DNA of 36,244 nucleotides from Calditrichota bacterium (GTDB taxonomy: Bacteria > Electryoneota > B3-LCP): positions 1-36,244 of the forward strand of contig JAGVQJ010000176.1 in the NCBI GenBank assembly GCA_020051775.1, in the 5' to 3' direction. The notes beneath the pieces are model-generated. The model was not told the origin of the DNA. It was given only the letters and a program-made list of their open reading frames with translations, and ran no database searches. Within the stretch, counting starts at the first letter, position 1. Each line of letters begins with the position of its first letter. Positions 1 through 8,246 of the stretch are shown in pieces. The translations under genes were made by a program, and so were the position numbers.

Positions 1-234
1 CTTCACGCGCAAGTAGGTCATCATGCCGAAGATCAGGCCGAGTACGCACACGAACAGCCCGGCCATCAGCAGGGTGCGACCATTAATTCCCAAGAAATCT
101 ACCTGGCCCAGATCCGGCAGGATCAGACTGGCTTCGCCCCCGGCATGTTCCTGCGCCATCGCCAGCGGGGCGCTGACCAGAAAAACTGCCGTTAGAAGGA
201 TAATTACGCCATAACCATGTAATGATCGCAGCAT
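1..234 (-). CDS. hppA: Membrane-bound ion-translocating pyrophosphatase, N-terminal part
   Basis: This is the first 78 codons of a gene that runs off the left edge of the window. The translation begins MLRSLHGYGVIILLTAVFLV, an export or first membrane segment, and continues with DLGQVDFLGINGRTLLMAG and a second hydrophobic segment ending MMTYLRVK. The block with FLGINGR and the following helix matches the start of H+/Na+-pumping pyrophosphatases, which couple PPi hydrolysis to ion export across the inner membrane. The start ATG at 232-234 has a good ribosome binding site (AAGGAG at 241-246, spacing 6). It cannot be decided whether the enzyme pumps H+ or Na+ or needs K+, because the deciding residues lie outside the window. 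Family assignment is from recognition of the N-terminus only. Confidence 0.8.
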   Translation of the reverse strand, partial: MLRSLHGYGVIILLTAVFLVSAPLAMAQEHAGGEASLILPDLGQVDFLGINGRTLLMAGLFVCVLGLIFGMMTYLRVK

Positions 235-288
235 TGCTCTCTCCTTTCTCCGCTCTCCAAGGGAGTCATTAACCCGTAGAAACTGAAA

Positions 289-316
289 ATAATATCCTTA
301 AAGGTATATTATGCAA
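289..316 (-). promoter_or_regulatory. Probable sigma-70 promoter of hppA
   Basis: TTGCAT (311-316) and TATTAT (289-294) are separated by 16 bp on the minus strand, about 55 bp ahead of the hppA start codon. Confidence 0.45.
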
Positions 317-546
317 GTCACTCGATATGTAATTTGCAAATATTACAGTTATAACGCAAGAGAAATTTTACACAAATTCGTTGCATATAGCAATGAAATG
401 TAGCATGTTGCAACAAAAAATACAAAACTGACTTTTCATAATTGTTAAAGGTGCCTTCACTGGGTGGACAGGACTCCCGTAAGGTTATGTTGCAATTGTA
501 GCATATCAATCGCTTTTCATGAAAAATCATTAATTATTTTCTTGCC
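317..546. other. AT-rich intergenic region with repeated TTGCAA motifs
   Basis: No convincing gene is present between hppA and the divergent gene at 642. The stretch is AT-rich and holds three TTGCAA copies (334-339, 408-413, 490-495). The middle one is the centre of a perfect 10-bp palindrome, TGTTGCAACA (406-415). GTAGCAT occurs beside two of them in swapped order. These could be operator sites for the divergent promoters, but no known regulator motif was recognised. Confidence 0.3.
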
Positions 547-576
547 TTGAGAATCGAGATGGATGTATTTTATAAC
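547..576 (+). promoter_or_regulatory. Probable sigma-70 promoter of the TauE operon
   Basis: TTGAGA (547-552) and TATAAC (571-576) are spaced by 18 bp, ending about 65 bp before the start codon at 642. Confidence 0.45.
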
Positions 577-641
577 CAAATACTATGGGTGTGGTACAAC
601 ACGCAACATCATGTGAAATATATAACAATCTGGAGGCTGAC

Positions 642-977
642 ATGCGGCGTAAAATGCGAAGATGGCGGCTGTCTTCCGCATCGTTTTACATGCGATGGAT
701 CGTTCTCCTGAGTTTGGTGCTGGTTGTATTCCTGCCCCTCCTGGCAGCGGCGGGCGGCGGGAAACCGGCTACAAAAGTCTACAATGTAGCGGATACCCGG
801 TCCATGCAACCGGGTCTTGCCAAATGGATCGCCGGAGTGTATAACGGAAGTCCCTGGATGTACGGCTTAACCGTCGTCTTAGTCATGTCAGGAATGGGAT
901 TGGTATTAGGTTTTGGTATGGATCGGTTGCTCAAACTACTGGGAATCAACCTGGGCAAACTGGCGCATCATGAATAG
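642..977 (+). CDS. Small two-helix membrane protein, first gene of the TauE operon
   Basis: A 111-residue protein with a basic N-terminus (MRRKMRRWR), a first hydrophobic segment at about residues 18-37, a short extracytoplasmic stretch, and a second hydrophobic segment at about residues 72-92. I do not recognise a named family. The frame is open further upstream to 585, but the ATG at 642 is preferred: GGAGG lies at 632-636 with a 5-bp spacing, and the added upstream residues look non-coding. The stop is 30 bp before the TauE start, so the two are very likely co-transcribed. A helper or regulatory role for the exporter is only an inference from position. Confidence 0.75.
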   Translation: MRRKMRRWRLSSASFYMRWIVLLSLVLVVFLPLLAAAGGGKPATKVYNVADTRSMQPGLAKWIAGVYNGSPWMYGLTVVLVMSGMGLVLGFGMDRLLKLLGINLGKLAHHE

Positions 978-1007
978 CCATTGACATTTTCAAACGGGGA
1001 GAATGAC

Positions 1008-2060
1008 ATGGATATGTTCAATATATACCTGCCTATTGCAGGGATCGAATTTAACGTACTTCTGCTGTTGTTGATCGGAACAACAGTGGGCATCTGTGGA
1101 GGTTTTTTCGGGATTGGCGGCGCTTGGATTGTGACTCCGGCGCTGAATATCTTCGGGTTCCCCATGCCCTATGCCATCGGGACCGATCTGGCTCATATGG
1201 GCGGTAAATCCATTGTTTCGACAATCAGGCACAGCAAATTCGGCAACGTGGATCTGGCGCTGGGAGCTTCGATGATCCTCGGTACGACGGTGGGCATGGA
1301 GCTGGGTGCACGGTTGGTTATGCATCTGGAAAAGTTGGGTCTGGCTGAGTCGGTTATCCGTAAAATCTACATTATCTTCCTGTTTTTAATCGGCAGCTAT
1401 GTGCTTTATGATTACCTATCGCACATGGCCCGGCAAAGGAAGCTTCGCGCGGTCGGCGCACCAACGCCGCAACGCGCCAATATCGCGCAGAGGCTGCACC
1501 GTATCAATATCCCGCCCATGATCAATTTTCGGGCTTCCGGCGTCCGCTGTTCCATCTGGCTGCCGGTGCTCGTCGGTCTGTTGACGGGGGTTATCGCCAG
1601 TGTGCTGGGAGTAGGCGGCGGCTTCATTCGCATGCCTGCGCTGATTTATCTAATTGGTTGTCCTACATTGGTGGCTGTGGGTACCGATCTGTTCGAGGTG
1701 ATGATTACCGGAGCCTATGGCGCGTTCACGTATGGCGTCAAGGGACGAGTGGATTTGTTGGCAGCCATGTGGATGTTGATCGGTGCGGCAGTGGGAGCGC
1801 AATTGGGTACGGTGGCCGTCAAATACGTGCGCGGATATTCTATCCGGCTGCTCTTTGCCGTGACCATTTTCATCGCGTGTATCTCAGTGCTGTTGAAACA
1901 ACTCGACCTGCAATTGCCCTCCTCAATCATGATTCTGACGGCGGGCGTGGTCATCAGCTTGGTGATCATCGTCTGGCTGGTCAAAGGAGTTATAAGGGAG
2001 CGAGCCGCGACTCGGTCGGCCAACCAGAGTGTGTTGAAAACCGGAACGGAGCGACGATGA
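1008..2060 (+). CDS. TauE/SafE family anion exporter
   Basis: A 350-residue polytopic membrane protein with the internal duplication typical of the TauE/SafE (DUF81) family. GIGGAWIVTPAL (residues 35-46) in the first half is mirrored by GVGGGFIRMPAL (201-212) in the second, each followed by an A(I/V)GTDL motif. Family members move sulfite, sulfoacetate or other small organic sulfur anions out of the cell; the substrate here cannot be read from sequence. A cytoplasmic loop rich in basic residues (about 139-180) separates the halves. The frame extends upstream to a TTG at 981, but the ATG at 1008 has GGGGAGA at 996-1002 and is the better start. The stop overlaps the next gene (ATGA at 2057-2060), indicating translational coupling. 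Confidence 0.9.
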   Translation: MDMFNIYLPIAGIEFNVLLLLLIGTTVGICGGFFGIGGAWIVTPALNIFGFPMPYAIGTDLAHMGGKSIVSTIRHSKFGNVDLALGASMILGTTVGMELGARLVMHLEKLGLAESVIRKIYIIFLFLIGSYVLYDYLSHMARQRKLRAVGAPTPQRANIAQRLHRINIPPMINFRASGVRCSIWLPVLVGLLTGVIASVLGVGGGFIRMPALIYLIGCPTLVAVGTDLFEVMITGAYGAFTYGVKGRVDLLAAMWMLIGAAVGAQLGTVAVKYVRGYSIRLLFAVTIFIACISVLLKQLDLQLPSSIMILTAGVVISLVIIVWLVKGVIRERAATRSANQSVLKTGTERR

Positions 2061-2365
2061 TGAAGCAGACCCTGATTTTACTGACGATGGGATTATTTTT
2101 TTTAGCGGCCTGCGGAAAAGCGCCGGAAGTAATCCAAGGGGTAGTGACTGGCTACGATCCCGCCTCTAAAACCGTAATGCTGCAGGATGAGCAGGAACCG
2201 CATCGCGATCTTACCTTTTCGCTGCAACAGGCGGAAATTGGTGCAGAACCGGCGGTGGGAGACTCGGTGAGGCTTTCCTACCGCACTCAGGGGGAGACAC
2301 TCCTGGCTTTGCGGGTAATGAACCTGAGCCAACGCAGTGAATTACAGAAAAAGGGAAGTCACTAA
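2057..2365 (+). CDS. Small lipoprotein, third gene of the TauE operon
   Basis: A 102-residue protein with a lipoprotein signal peptide: MMKQTLILLTMGLFF followed by the lipobox LAAC (Cys19). The mature part, starting GKAPEVIQGVVTGYDPAS, is short and probably all-beta, with a GVVTGYDPASKTVML strand pair that resembles small OB-like periplasmic domains. I do not recognise a named family. It starts inside the TauE stop codon (ATGA overlap) with GGAG at 2048-2051, so it is translated with TauE and is probably a periplasm-facing partner of the exporter. Its stop codon overlaps the stop of the convergent gene on the other strand. Confidence 0.8.
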   Translation: MMKQTLILLTMGLFFLAACGKAPEVIQGVVTGYDPASKTVMLQDEQEPHRDLTFSLQQAEIGAEPAVGDSVRLSYRTQGETLLALRVMNLSQRSELQKKGSH

Positions 2366-4839
2366 AATTTGTCAAATTCGCCGGCCAGGAAGGCCTTGGC
2401 GAAGAATTCGGGGCTGCTGTCGGTGCGCATGAGCATATCCAATTGCCGGCAACAGAGTGTGATTCGCCCCAAATCCACCAAACGCTGCTGGGCTAACTCC
2501 CGATCGAGCTTTTCGAGCCGCGCGACGACGCCGTCGCCTCGGACCTGAACGCTGAAATGCAATGCCTTTAGCACCAGGGAGATGAATCGGCAGCGTCTCT
2601 CTCTGCGGACTTCGTCGGCTGCCCCGCCCTCAAACCGGAAGTGGATGTAATTCTTATTGACGTTTCTGCCACAGTAAGTATCCACGGTATTGAAGTGATA
2701 ACCGGCCTTGGTGCTGAAATTCATGTAGCGGTCGGATATCACCGCGAAAGAGGGTCGGCCTACACCCAGTTCTTCTGCGGGAAGCCCCGCAATACTTTCC
2801 CCCAACACTGAAAAGAAACCCCCTGCCGAAAGCGCCCGTGGCTGATTCCAACTGATGCGGTGATCTGAAAGCCCCGTCAGAAAGGAAATCGCCGGGGGCG
2901 AAACCACATCAGCCATGTTAATGCGCCGGTCATGGCTGGCCTGGTTGGATAACCCGCCGCCCAGATCGAAAACCAACACTCGAAAGGGGAGATTTTCTTC
3001 CAGGGTGGTTGAGGCCGGCTCCATGTTCAACGCCCGATCCCCAAAATAGAACATCACTTCGAAGAGCTTTTCGTGGATAAAACGGATAACGTCGTGCAAT
3101 GACTCTGCAGCAGAAGGCAGGAATTCCGGTGAATTGGCGTCCACCAGCTTCAGAGGGGTAATAAATTGCGCAATGCGCTTTAGCTTGGCCACCGCTGGTG
3201 AATTCACGATAGACTGCGCGTCATCAGGGCGGGCAGGCAGTTGTTGCAGACCTTCGAAGATTTGTAGGCCTCCCGTATCAACCGTTACTTCCAAACCCTG
3301 CGGTAATCGTAGTAAGGCGCCCTTTAATCCAACTATGGTTGGGACCTGAAACTCGCGAGCCAGTATCGCCATGTGCCCGATGGGGGAACCTTCTTCGGTG
3401 ATGATGGCGCTGCAATGATCCATAACCCGCGAATAGCGCGGCGAGGAGCGATGGGCGACCAGCACCGCGCCTTCTGGAAAACAATCCAGTTCGTTTTCAT
3501 CTTTCAAAACGAAAACTTTCCCGCATCCCACTCCAGGATAGGCTGTCGCCCCTCCCGCCAGAATTGCTTTCCGGACGCCCGCCTTTTCCGATATATTTAA
3601 GGCCGCCGGCTTCTTGATGAACACCATGGGGCGCGATTGTAAGACATTTATTCTGCCTCCCTGATCTATCGCCCATTCGACATCCTGTGGCGAACCAAAA
3701 TGAGCTTCCAGCTTGCGGGAAATGGCCGCCAGGGAGAGAGCCTCTTCCCGAGAAAGGCGCCGTAAGGGATCATCGCTCGTGATGATCCCCCTTGTAACCA
3801 GAACCTCTTCAGCATCTCCGGTTTCCGCAGAATCATCGCAGGCGGGGCCGACATAGGCGCTGATGACGGTCTTGTCCGCTTCAGGATCGTCGAAATATCG
3901 CGAGAACATCACACCCTGGCAACGGGATTTCACCATGCGGATACATCCGACGGCCATCAATGCGCTCGAATTGGATAACCCGTACATGTGCCGGTAACGG
4001 ACCGGGCCAGCTCCGTAGGCGCTGGCGACGACCCGACGGTAGGAGTCCAGCAGCGAAGCCTTGTCAACATTCAACTCGGTAGCGTACAATCCCGCATGGG
4101 ACGCTTCGCGGTCTTCTCCCAGACCGCTGCTGCGCACTGCAACTAAATCTTCACTATCGCCCATTAAGGACAGGTAGGCATTGGTTATCAAATTTTCCAG
4201 TTCCGTTGGCAGGGGAGTGACTGCGATTATTTCCTGCAATTCGCGACAGGCTTCTGACATGACTCGAGCGCCGAAGGTCTCGGTTAACTCTTCCAGTTTC
4301 TCGGCGCGATTGCCCAGTTCGGGGCGGTCCATAAATCCATTGAAAGCTGTGGCAGTGATGGCGAACCCATCCGGAACTTCCAGACCCATAACATTGCGGA
4401 TTTCCCCCAAGTTGGCCATCTTGTGACCGACAAGCGGAGCGTCGGTCTGGCGCAGGTCGGATAGTGGGATGATCAACGGTCCCGAAGGCGGGGCGGAAAA
4501 AGCAGCCAGGTGAAACTCGAAATCATGATTGATGCGGCGCATGCTATCGAACAGATCAAGATACCGTCCCCAGGCTAACTCGTTAAAATCCCGCACCATG
4601 ACATACACGTCCAGGATTCCCTTCCGCAGCAACCGCACCATGTGGTTGAAAGAGAAAGGGATCCGCCCGGAGAGGCGGTCATCAATATCAGCGATAAGTT
4701 GTAGCACGGAATCGTTGGTTGCCAGGATGTGGCGAAAAGTCTCATACATCTGGCGAAGGTGCTCGGCGTTATCAGTAGTGCTTATGACAACTTTCGCCTG
4801 GCGCCGCGCTGTGAGCCTTGCTTTGATTTTACGGATCAT
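2362..4839 (-). CDS. PEP synthase/PPDK-like protein with an unrecognised C-terminal domain
   Basis: An 825-residue cytoplasmic protein. Residues about 1-115 are an uncharacterised helical N-terminus. Residues about 130-405 are a PPDK-type ATP-grasp domain: GHKMANLGEI with Lys140, VAVRSSGLGED with Arg236, and LQSRPM at 400-405. Residues about 435-530 are the swivelling phosphohistidine domain, with GSPIGHMAILAREFQVP and catalytic-type His489. The C-terminal PEP/pyruvate-binding TIM barrel of true PEP synthase or PPDK is absent. Instead residues about 560-825 form a domain I do not recognise, with motifs such as VFDLGGGLSNQ and FEGGAADEVRRERR. It probably transfers phosphate from ATP through His489 to an unknown acceptor. 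It converges with the TauE operon. The ATG at 4837-4839 has no clear ribosome binding site, but a strong promoter lies just upstream. Confidence 0.8.
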   Translation of the reverse strand: MIRKIKARLTARRQAKVVISTTDNAEHLRQMYETFRHILATNDSVLQLIADIDDRLSGRIPFSFNHMVRLLRKGILDVYVMVRDFNELAWGRYLDLFDSMRRINHDFEFHLAAFSAPPSGPLIIPLSDLRQTDAPLVGHKMANLGEIRNVMGLEVPDGFAITATAFNGFMDRPELGNRAEKLEELTETFGARVMSEACRELQEIIAVTPLPTELENLITNAYLSLMGDSEDLVAVRSSGLGEDREASHAGLYATELNVDKASLLDSYRRVVASAYGAGPVRYRHMYGLSNSSALMAVGCIRMVKSRCQGVMFSRYFDDPEADKTVISAYVGPACDDSAETGDAEEVLVTRGIITSDDPLRRLSREEALSLAAISRKLEAHFGSPQDVEWAIDQGGRINVLQSRPMVFIKKPAALNISEKAGVRKAILAGGATAYPGVGCGKVFVLKDENELDCFPEGAVLVAHRSSPRYSRVMDHCSAIITEEGSPIGHMAILAREFQVPTIVGLKGALLRLPQGLEVTVDTGGLQIFEGLQQLPARPDDAQSIVNSPAVAKLKRIAQFITPLKLVDANSPEFLPSAAESLHDVIRFIHEKLFEVMFYFGDRALNMEPASTTLEENLPFRVLVFDLGGGLSNQASHDRRINMADVVSPPAISFLTGLSDHRISWNQPRALSAGGFFSVLGESIAGLPAEELGVGRPSFAVISDRYMNFSTKAGYHFNTVDTYCGRNVNKNYIHFRFEGGAADEVRRERRCRFISLVLKALHFSVQVRGDGVVARLEKLDRELAQQRLVDLGRITLCCRQLDMLMRTDSSPEFFAKAFLAGEFDKF

Positions 4840-4865
4840 GAGAGGATTAGAGCAGGATTATTAAT

Positions 4866-4894
4866 AATTTAATGAAATGAAGGGGGGATGTCAA
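4866..4894 (-). promoter_or_regulatory. Strong sigma-70 promoter of the PPDK-like gene
   Basis: TTGACA (4889-4894), a 17-bp spacer and TAAATT (4866-4871) on the minus strand, giving a leader of about 20 nt. It lies between the hemL relic and the gene at 4839. Confidence 0.65.
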
Positions 4895-4946
4895 GGATTG
4901 GATAATATAACCCTGGAGGCAATTGTGTAAATAATCGTTTGACTTT

Positions 4947-5045
4947 GAGTCGCACCTTCTGAACCGCCGGTACGCGGCGGACGATCTCAGCCGCCAATTC
5001 GACTTTCGACGGCGAAGGCGCCCCGAAGTTGGTTCCGCTTTTATA
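4947..5045 (-). pseudogene. hemL: Relic of hemL (glutamate-1-semialdehyde aminomutase), 33 codons
   Basis: Read on the minus strand in one frame, this stretch encodes YKSGTNFGAPSPSKVELAAE followed by IVRRVPAVQKVRL. This matches the conserved segment of glutamate-1-semialdehyde 2,1-aminomutase that precedes VNSGTEA (family pattern: SGTNFGAPTELEVELAELV, then VPSVEMVRFVNSG). Right after VRL the reading leaves the family (KVKRLFTQLPP), and before it only IPPL and a stop are found, so both flanks are lost. The enzyme normally makes 5-aminolevulinate, the substrate of HemB. The relic lies directly downstream of hemB, where hemL sits in many hemA-C-D-B-L clusters. It is too short to be called as an ORF. 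An assembly deletion is a less likely alternative. Confidence 0.8.
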
Positions 5046-5065
5046 AAGGGGAGGAATCAGTTAAG

Positions 5066-6046
5066 TCATTTATCGTTTCTTAACCACCCTGCCACTTCAC
5101 CCGCATAATATGTCAGAATGAAATCCGCTCCGGCGCGTTTGAAGGCCAGGAGTGTCTCCAAGATGACTCGCTGGCGGTCAATCCAACCGTTGTGGGCAGC
5201 GGCTTCGATCATGGCGTATTCCCCCGAAACCTGGTAGGCCGCGGTTACGCGATTAAAGGTCGCTTTAACCAACGCCAGCACGTCCAAGTAGGCGATCCCC
5301 GGCTTGACCATGATCATATCGGCGCCTTCCTCTAAGTCCAACTCGGCTTCACGCAGCGCTTCCAGCGCATTGCCGGGATCCATCTGATAACTGCACCGAT
5401 CCCCGAACTGCGGGGTGGAACCGGCCGCGTCTCGAAAAGGGCCGTAAAATCCAGAAGCGTATTTCACGGCGTACGACAGGATGGCGGTCTCGTGGAATCC
5501 ATTCTCATCCAGCGTCCGCCGAATGGTTGCAACACGGCCATCCATCATGTCCGAAGGTGCGATGAGATCTGCTCCAGCTTGGGCGTGACTCAAGGCCGTT
5601 TTCGCCAGCAGTTTCAACGTAAGGTCGTTGGACACGTCGCCCTGAGAGATGACTCCGCAATGTCCATGGCTTGTGTATTCGCACAAGCAGACATCCGTTA
5701 TTACCAGTAGATTCGGCGCAGCTTGTTTGATAGCTTGCACAGCGCCCTGCACGACCCCCTCGTCGTTCCAAGCCGAACTGCCCGAATCGTCCTTATGTTC
5801 GGGGATGCCGAAGAGGATGACAGCGGGCACGCCCCAGTCAGCCAAACGAGCCGCTTCTTCTGCGGCTCTGTCAACCGAGAGCCGGTATTGCCCCGGCATG
5901 GAAGCGATTTCCCTGCGCACGTTCTGTCCCGACATTACGAACAGCGGTTGCACCAAATCGTCAACTGAGAGGCGGGTTTCGCGCACCATGCGGCGCAGGG
6001 TTTCGCTGCGTCTTAAGCGGCGTGGACGGTCAGTGGGAAAGCTCAT
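5066..6046 (-). CDS. hemB: Porphobilinogen synthase (5-aminolevulinate dehydratase)
   Basis: A 326-residue full-length HemB, which condenses two 5-aminolevulinates to porphobilinogen in the cytoplasm. The active-site Lys248 lies in [12 protein letters not shown] and the second active-site lysine is Lys195 in [20 protein letters not shown]. Cys120, Cys122 and Cys130 ([14 protein letters not shown]) form the three-cysteine zinc site, so this is the zinc-dependent type. The ATG at 6044-6046 has TGGAGA at 6056-6061. It is the last intact gene of hemC-hemD-hemB, 153 bp after hemD, and is followed at once by the hemL relic. The assignment is secure. Confidence 0.97.
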   Translation of the reverse strand: MSFPTDRPRRLRRSETLRRMVRETRLSVDDLVQPLFVMSGQNVRREIASMPGQYRLSVDRAAEEAARLADWGVPAVILFGIPEHKDDSGSSAWNDEGVVQGAVQAIKQAAPNLLVITDVCLCEYTSHGHCGVISQGDVSNDLTLKLLAKTALSHAQAGADLIAPSDMMDGRVATIRRTLDENGFHETAILSYAVKYASGFYGPFRDAAGSTPQFGDRCSYQMDPGNALEALREAELDLEEGADMIMVKPGIAYLDVLALVKATFNRVTAAYQVSGEYAMIEAAAHNGWIDRQRVILETLLAFKRAGADFILTYYAGEVAGWLRNDK

Positions 6047-6199
6047 GGCCTATTTTCTCCAGTATATTATTGAAAAGGGGCGCATCTGATGGAGTGAAGT
6101 TCATAACGATGTCTCACGCCGGCAAATTGTCGTTCCGCTCCGGCGGCAGGGCTAAAGAACCACCCCGTGCCATGAGCAGAGCAAGCGATGATTTTCCAA

Positions 6200-6940
6200 T
6201 TATTCAGTTATATTGGCTTTAAGAACTGCTGCTGTTACAGCCGCCGAATCAGGCCCGGCGCTGATGAAAATGTTTCCCGCTCCGATTTGGCGCAAAGCTT
6301 TGGCTGTTGACTCCCCGAAGGCTACACAAGCAAATGACCAGGGCGGCGGCCAAGCGGCGGCGAAGGCACTCACTGCGCTGGGAGCCGCGAACACGGCAAT
6401 ATTCCACGGTAGGTGTCGTTTCAACCGTAAGGAAAGGTCTTCAGGCGGAATTGCCACTGTGGTATAGCATTTCCAGGAAGTGACTTTGAGACCTCCGGCG
6501 ATCAGTATTTCTTTAAATTTTTCATCCGCTAACGATGAGCAAGCCCATAACAACGAATCGTCGGTCCGAAGGTTGGTTTTTTCAGTCAACCATCGTGCTA
6601 ATCCGATGGCGTTTGATTCGGGTCCGTGGACGACCGAGTCAAATATGTGTAATCGCTTCTCAAGTTCGGCAGCAGTAGCTATCCCAACAACTGCAAAGAG
6701 AATGTTGGTTGGTAATTCCAGTCTCTTCGCTTGCACAACGCTGGCGAAAGCGACTACGCCATGAACGCTGGTAAAAGCGATCCATGAGAACTCTCGCAAA
6801 TCAGGTAGAGGATTCTTCTGATGGAGATAAACTGTCTTTGTCACTGGTTCGACCAGAACGTCAATACCTTTTTCCACCAAAAGGTCAACCAATCCCCGCG
6901 CTCTCTCAGCGTCGCGTGTGATTAACACCCGAGCGCTCAT
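6200..6940 (-). CDS. hemD: Uroporphyrinogen-III synthase
   Basis: A 246-residue protein beginning MSARVLITRDAERARGLVDL, the usual start of HemD, which closes and inverts ring D of hydroxymethylbilane to give uroporphyrinogen III. Other family features are the two-domain length, WIAFTSVHGVVAF in the first domain (about residues 62-74), and AVFAAPSAVSAFAA with ACVAFGESTAKAL in the second. HemD diverges strongly, so position supports the call: it overlaps hemC by ATGA (6937-6940) and precedes hemB. The frame is open 39 codons further upstream inside hemC, but the ATG at 6938-6940 with GGGGAG just before it is the real start. Confidence 0.9.
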   Translation of the reverse strand: MSARVLITRDAERARGLVDLLVEKGIDVLVEPVTKTVYLHQKNPLPDLREFSWIAFTSVHGVVAFASVVQAKRLELPTNILFAVVGIATAAELEKRLHIFDSVVHGPESNAIGLARWLTEKTNLRTDDSLLWACSSLADEKFKEILIAGGLKVTSWKCYTTVAIPPEDLSLRLKRHLPWNIAVFAAPSAVSAFAAAWPPPWSFACVAFGESTAKALRQIGAGNIFISAGPDSAAVTAAVLKANITE

Positions 6941-7827
6941 GCACTCCCCTGGCTTAATTTGCCAAACAGGGCTTCGACAATTTCCGCAGGATCGTTCCCC
7001 ACGAAGCTGCTCCATACTGGTTTGCGGCCACCACCCCAGAATCCAAACGCATGCCAACTGTCGTTTTTAAAGCGAGCATAGACGCCCAGAGGTAATCCGC
7101 AACCGCCTCCAAAACGTCCCTGGACGGCCCGTTCAATGGTGGTTGCAGTAGCGGTAAGATTGTCATGCAGGGCGGTATGCACCGCTTGAAATTCGGGGGC
7201 CCCTTCCCGCATCTGAATAGCCAGCGCCCCTTGCCCCGGCGAGGGTATAAATCGCGATGGATCCATCCGTAATACAAAGTAACCCGACAAGTCGAGCTGT
7301 AGCCGGTTGACACCGGCCGCAGCCAGAAAAATTGAGTCATAGTGTCCTTTCGCCAACTTTGACAGTCGTGTGGGCACGTTGCCTCGCAGATCCTTCGACA
7401 CTATATCAGGCCGCATGGCTTTAAGCTGGGTTTCACGGCGCACTGCACTGGTGCCGACTACCGCACCGCCACGCAGGGGAATTTCGCCTTCTGTTTCGAG
7501 GTTGGATTCGGATCGGATGATCAAAAAGTCGGCGGGATCTTCTCGCTTTGAAACCGCCGCCAATGCTAAACCCTCTGGCGCCTTGGAAGGCATGTCCTTG
7601 AAGGAGTGCACCGCCACATCCACCGAACGATCCAGCAATGCCTCTTCGATTTCCTTAGTAAAATAACCCCTGCCTTCGAGCTCGCGCAAGGGCCGGTCGG
7701 TAATCCGGTCACCCTTGGTGCTGATAATCTTCAACTCAACCTGCCGCCCCATTTTTTGTCCTAGAACGGCGGCAACGTACATTGCTTGACACTTGGCTAA
7801 ATCGCTGCCTCTGGTGCCGATGATCAT
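6937..7827 (-). CDS. hemC: Hydroxymethylbilane synthase (porphobilinogen deaminase)
   Basis: A 296-residue HemC, which polymerises four porphobilinogens into hydroxymethylbilane. It begins MIIGTRGSDLAKCQA and has VAVHSFKDMP with catalytic Asp78, LRGNVPTRL at about 147-155, and GGGCGLPLGVYA with Cys243, the attachment site of the dipyrromethane cofactor. The ATG at 7825-7827 is chosen over one eight codons upstream because GGGGAG (7832-7837) precedes it and the family starts at this point. The stop overlaps hemD. No hemA lies upstream, where many clusters carry it; the next upstream gene is a tRNA. No strong promoter was found in 7828-8071, only an isolated TTGACT at 7964-7969. Confidence 0.96.
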   Translation of the reverse strand: MIIGTRGSDLAKCQAMYVAAVLGQKMGRQVELKIISTKGDRITDRPLRELEGRGYFTKEIEEALLDRSVDVAVHSFKDMPSKAPEGLALAAVSKREDPADFLIIRSESNLETEGEIPLRGGAVVGTSAVRRETQLKAMRPDIVSKDLRGNVPTRLSKLAKGHYDSIFLAAAGVNRLQLDLSGYFVLRMDPSRFIPSPGQGALAIQMREGAPEFQAVHTALHDNLTATATTIERAVQGRFGGGCGLPLGVYARFKNDSWHAFGFWGGGRKPVWSSFVGNDPAEIVEALFGKLSQGSA

Positions 7828-8071
7828 ACCTCTCCCCAAGAAGGTGAGCATGAATTTCGAAATGCGTCAATAAGGTAAACCCTGACTGGAAGCAGTTTGA
7901 TCCGAGGGGCGCTTGGAAATTAATATCGTACCACGCTATCAGCTAAACTTATCTTCATGACTCAGTCAAGCACTTTTTCGTAAATTTGATGCTGCTCAGC
8001 TCATTTGCTCCCCTCCTGAAGTGTCGCGCAAGCCCAATGCAACACCAATCCACCTCCCCCTTTAGATACGA

Positions 8072-8096
8072 AAATCCGCCTGTAATAGGCGGATTT
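8072..8096 (-). terminator. Terminator downstream of tRNA-Gln
   Basis: A perfect 10-bp stem (AAATCCGCCT / AGGCGGATTT) with a 5-nt loop. On the minus strand it starts 19 nt after the tRNA and ends in a short run of T. It probably ends the tRNA transcript before hemC. Confidence 0.75.
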
Positions 8097-8114
8097 CCAA
8101 AGGATTTAAGCTTG

Positions 8115-8185
8115 CTGGGATGCAGGGATTCGAACCCCGATACCATGATCCAGAGTCATGTGTCCTGCCGTTGGACGACATCCCA
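8115..8185 (-). tRNA. tRNA-Gln (anticodon CUG)
   Basis: The minus strand folds as a complete cloverleaf: acceptor stem TGGGATG/CATCCCA, D stem GTCC/GGAC, anticodon stem CATGA/TCATG with loop CTCTGGA giving anticodon CTG, and T stem CGGGG/CCCTG with loop TTCGAAT. The discriminator is G. The CCA tail is not encoded (the next bases are CAA), so it must be added after transcription. It has its own promoter and terminator. Confidence 0.95.
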
Positions 8186-8197
8186 GTATAACCTTGC

Positions 8198-8226
8198 AAT
8201 ATAAGGAATTAAACCGCTTTTGTCAA
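8198..8226 (-). promoter_or_regulatory. Consensus promoter of tRNA-Gln
   Basis: TTGACA (8221-8226), a 17-bp spacer and TATATT (8198-8203), with the -10 box 13 bp from the tRNA 5' end. This pins down the -10 preference of the housekeeping sigma factor in this genome. Confidence 0.8.
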
Positions 8227-8246
8227 GGGGGTATGGTCACAATTAT

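Noticed and set aside
318-530. 70-residue minus-strand ORF in the AT-rich gap
   Set aside because: It has no ribosome binding site, a cysteine- and tyrosine-rich composition that looks like translated AT-rich DNA, and it crosses the promoter and motif region.
6047-6199. Small coding pieces between hemD and hemB (for example the short frame starting MNFTPSDAPLF)
   Set aside because: They are short, end within hemB, match no family I know, and the gap reads as ordinary intergenic sequence.
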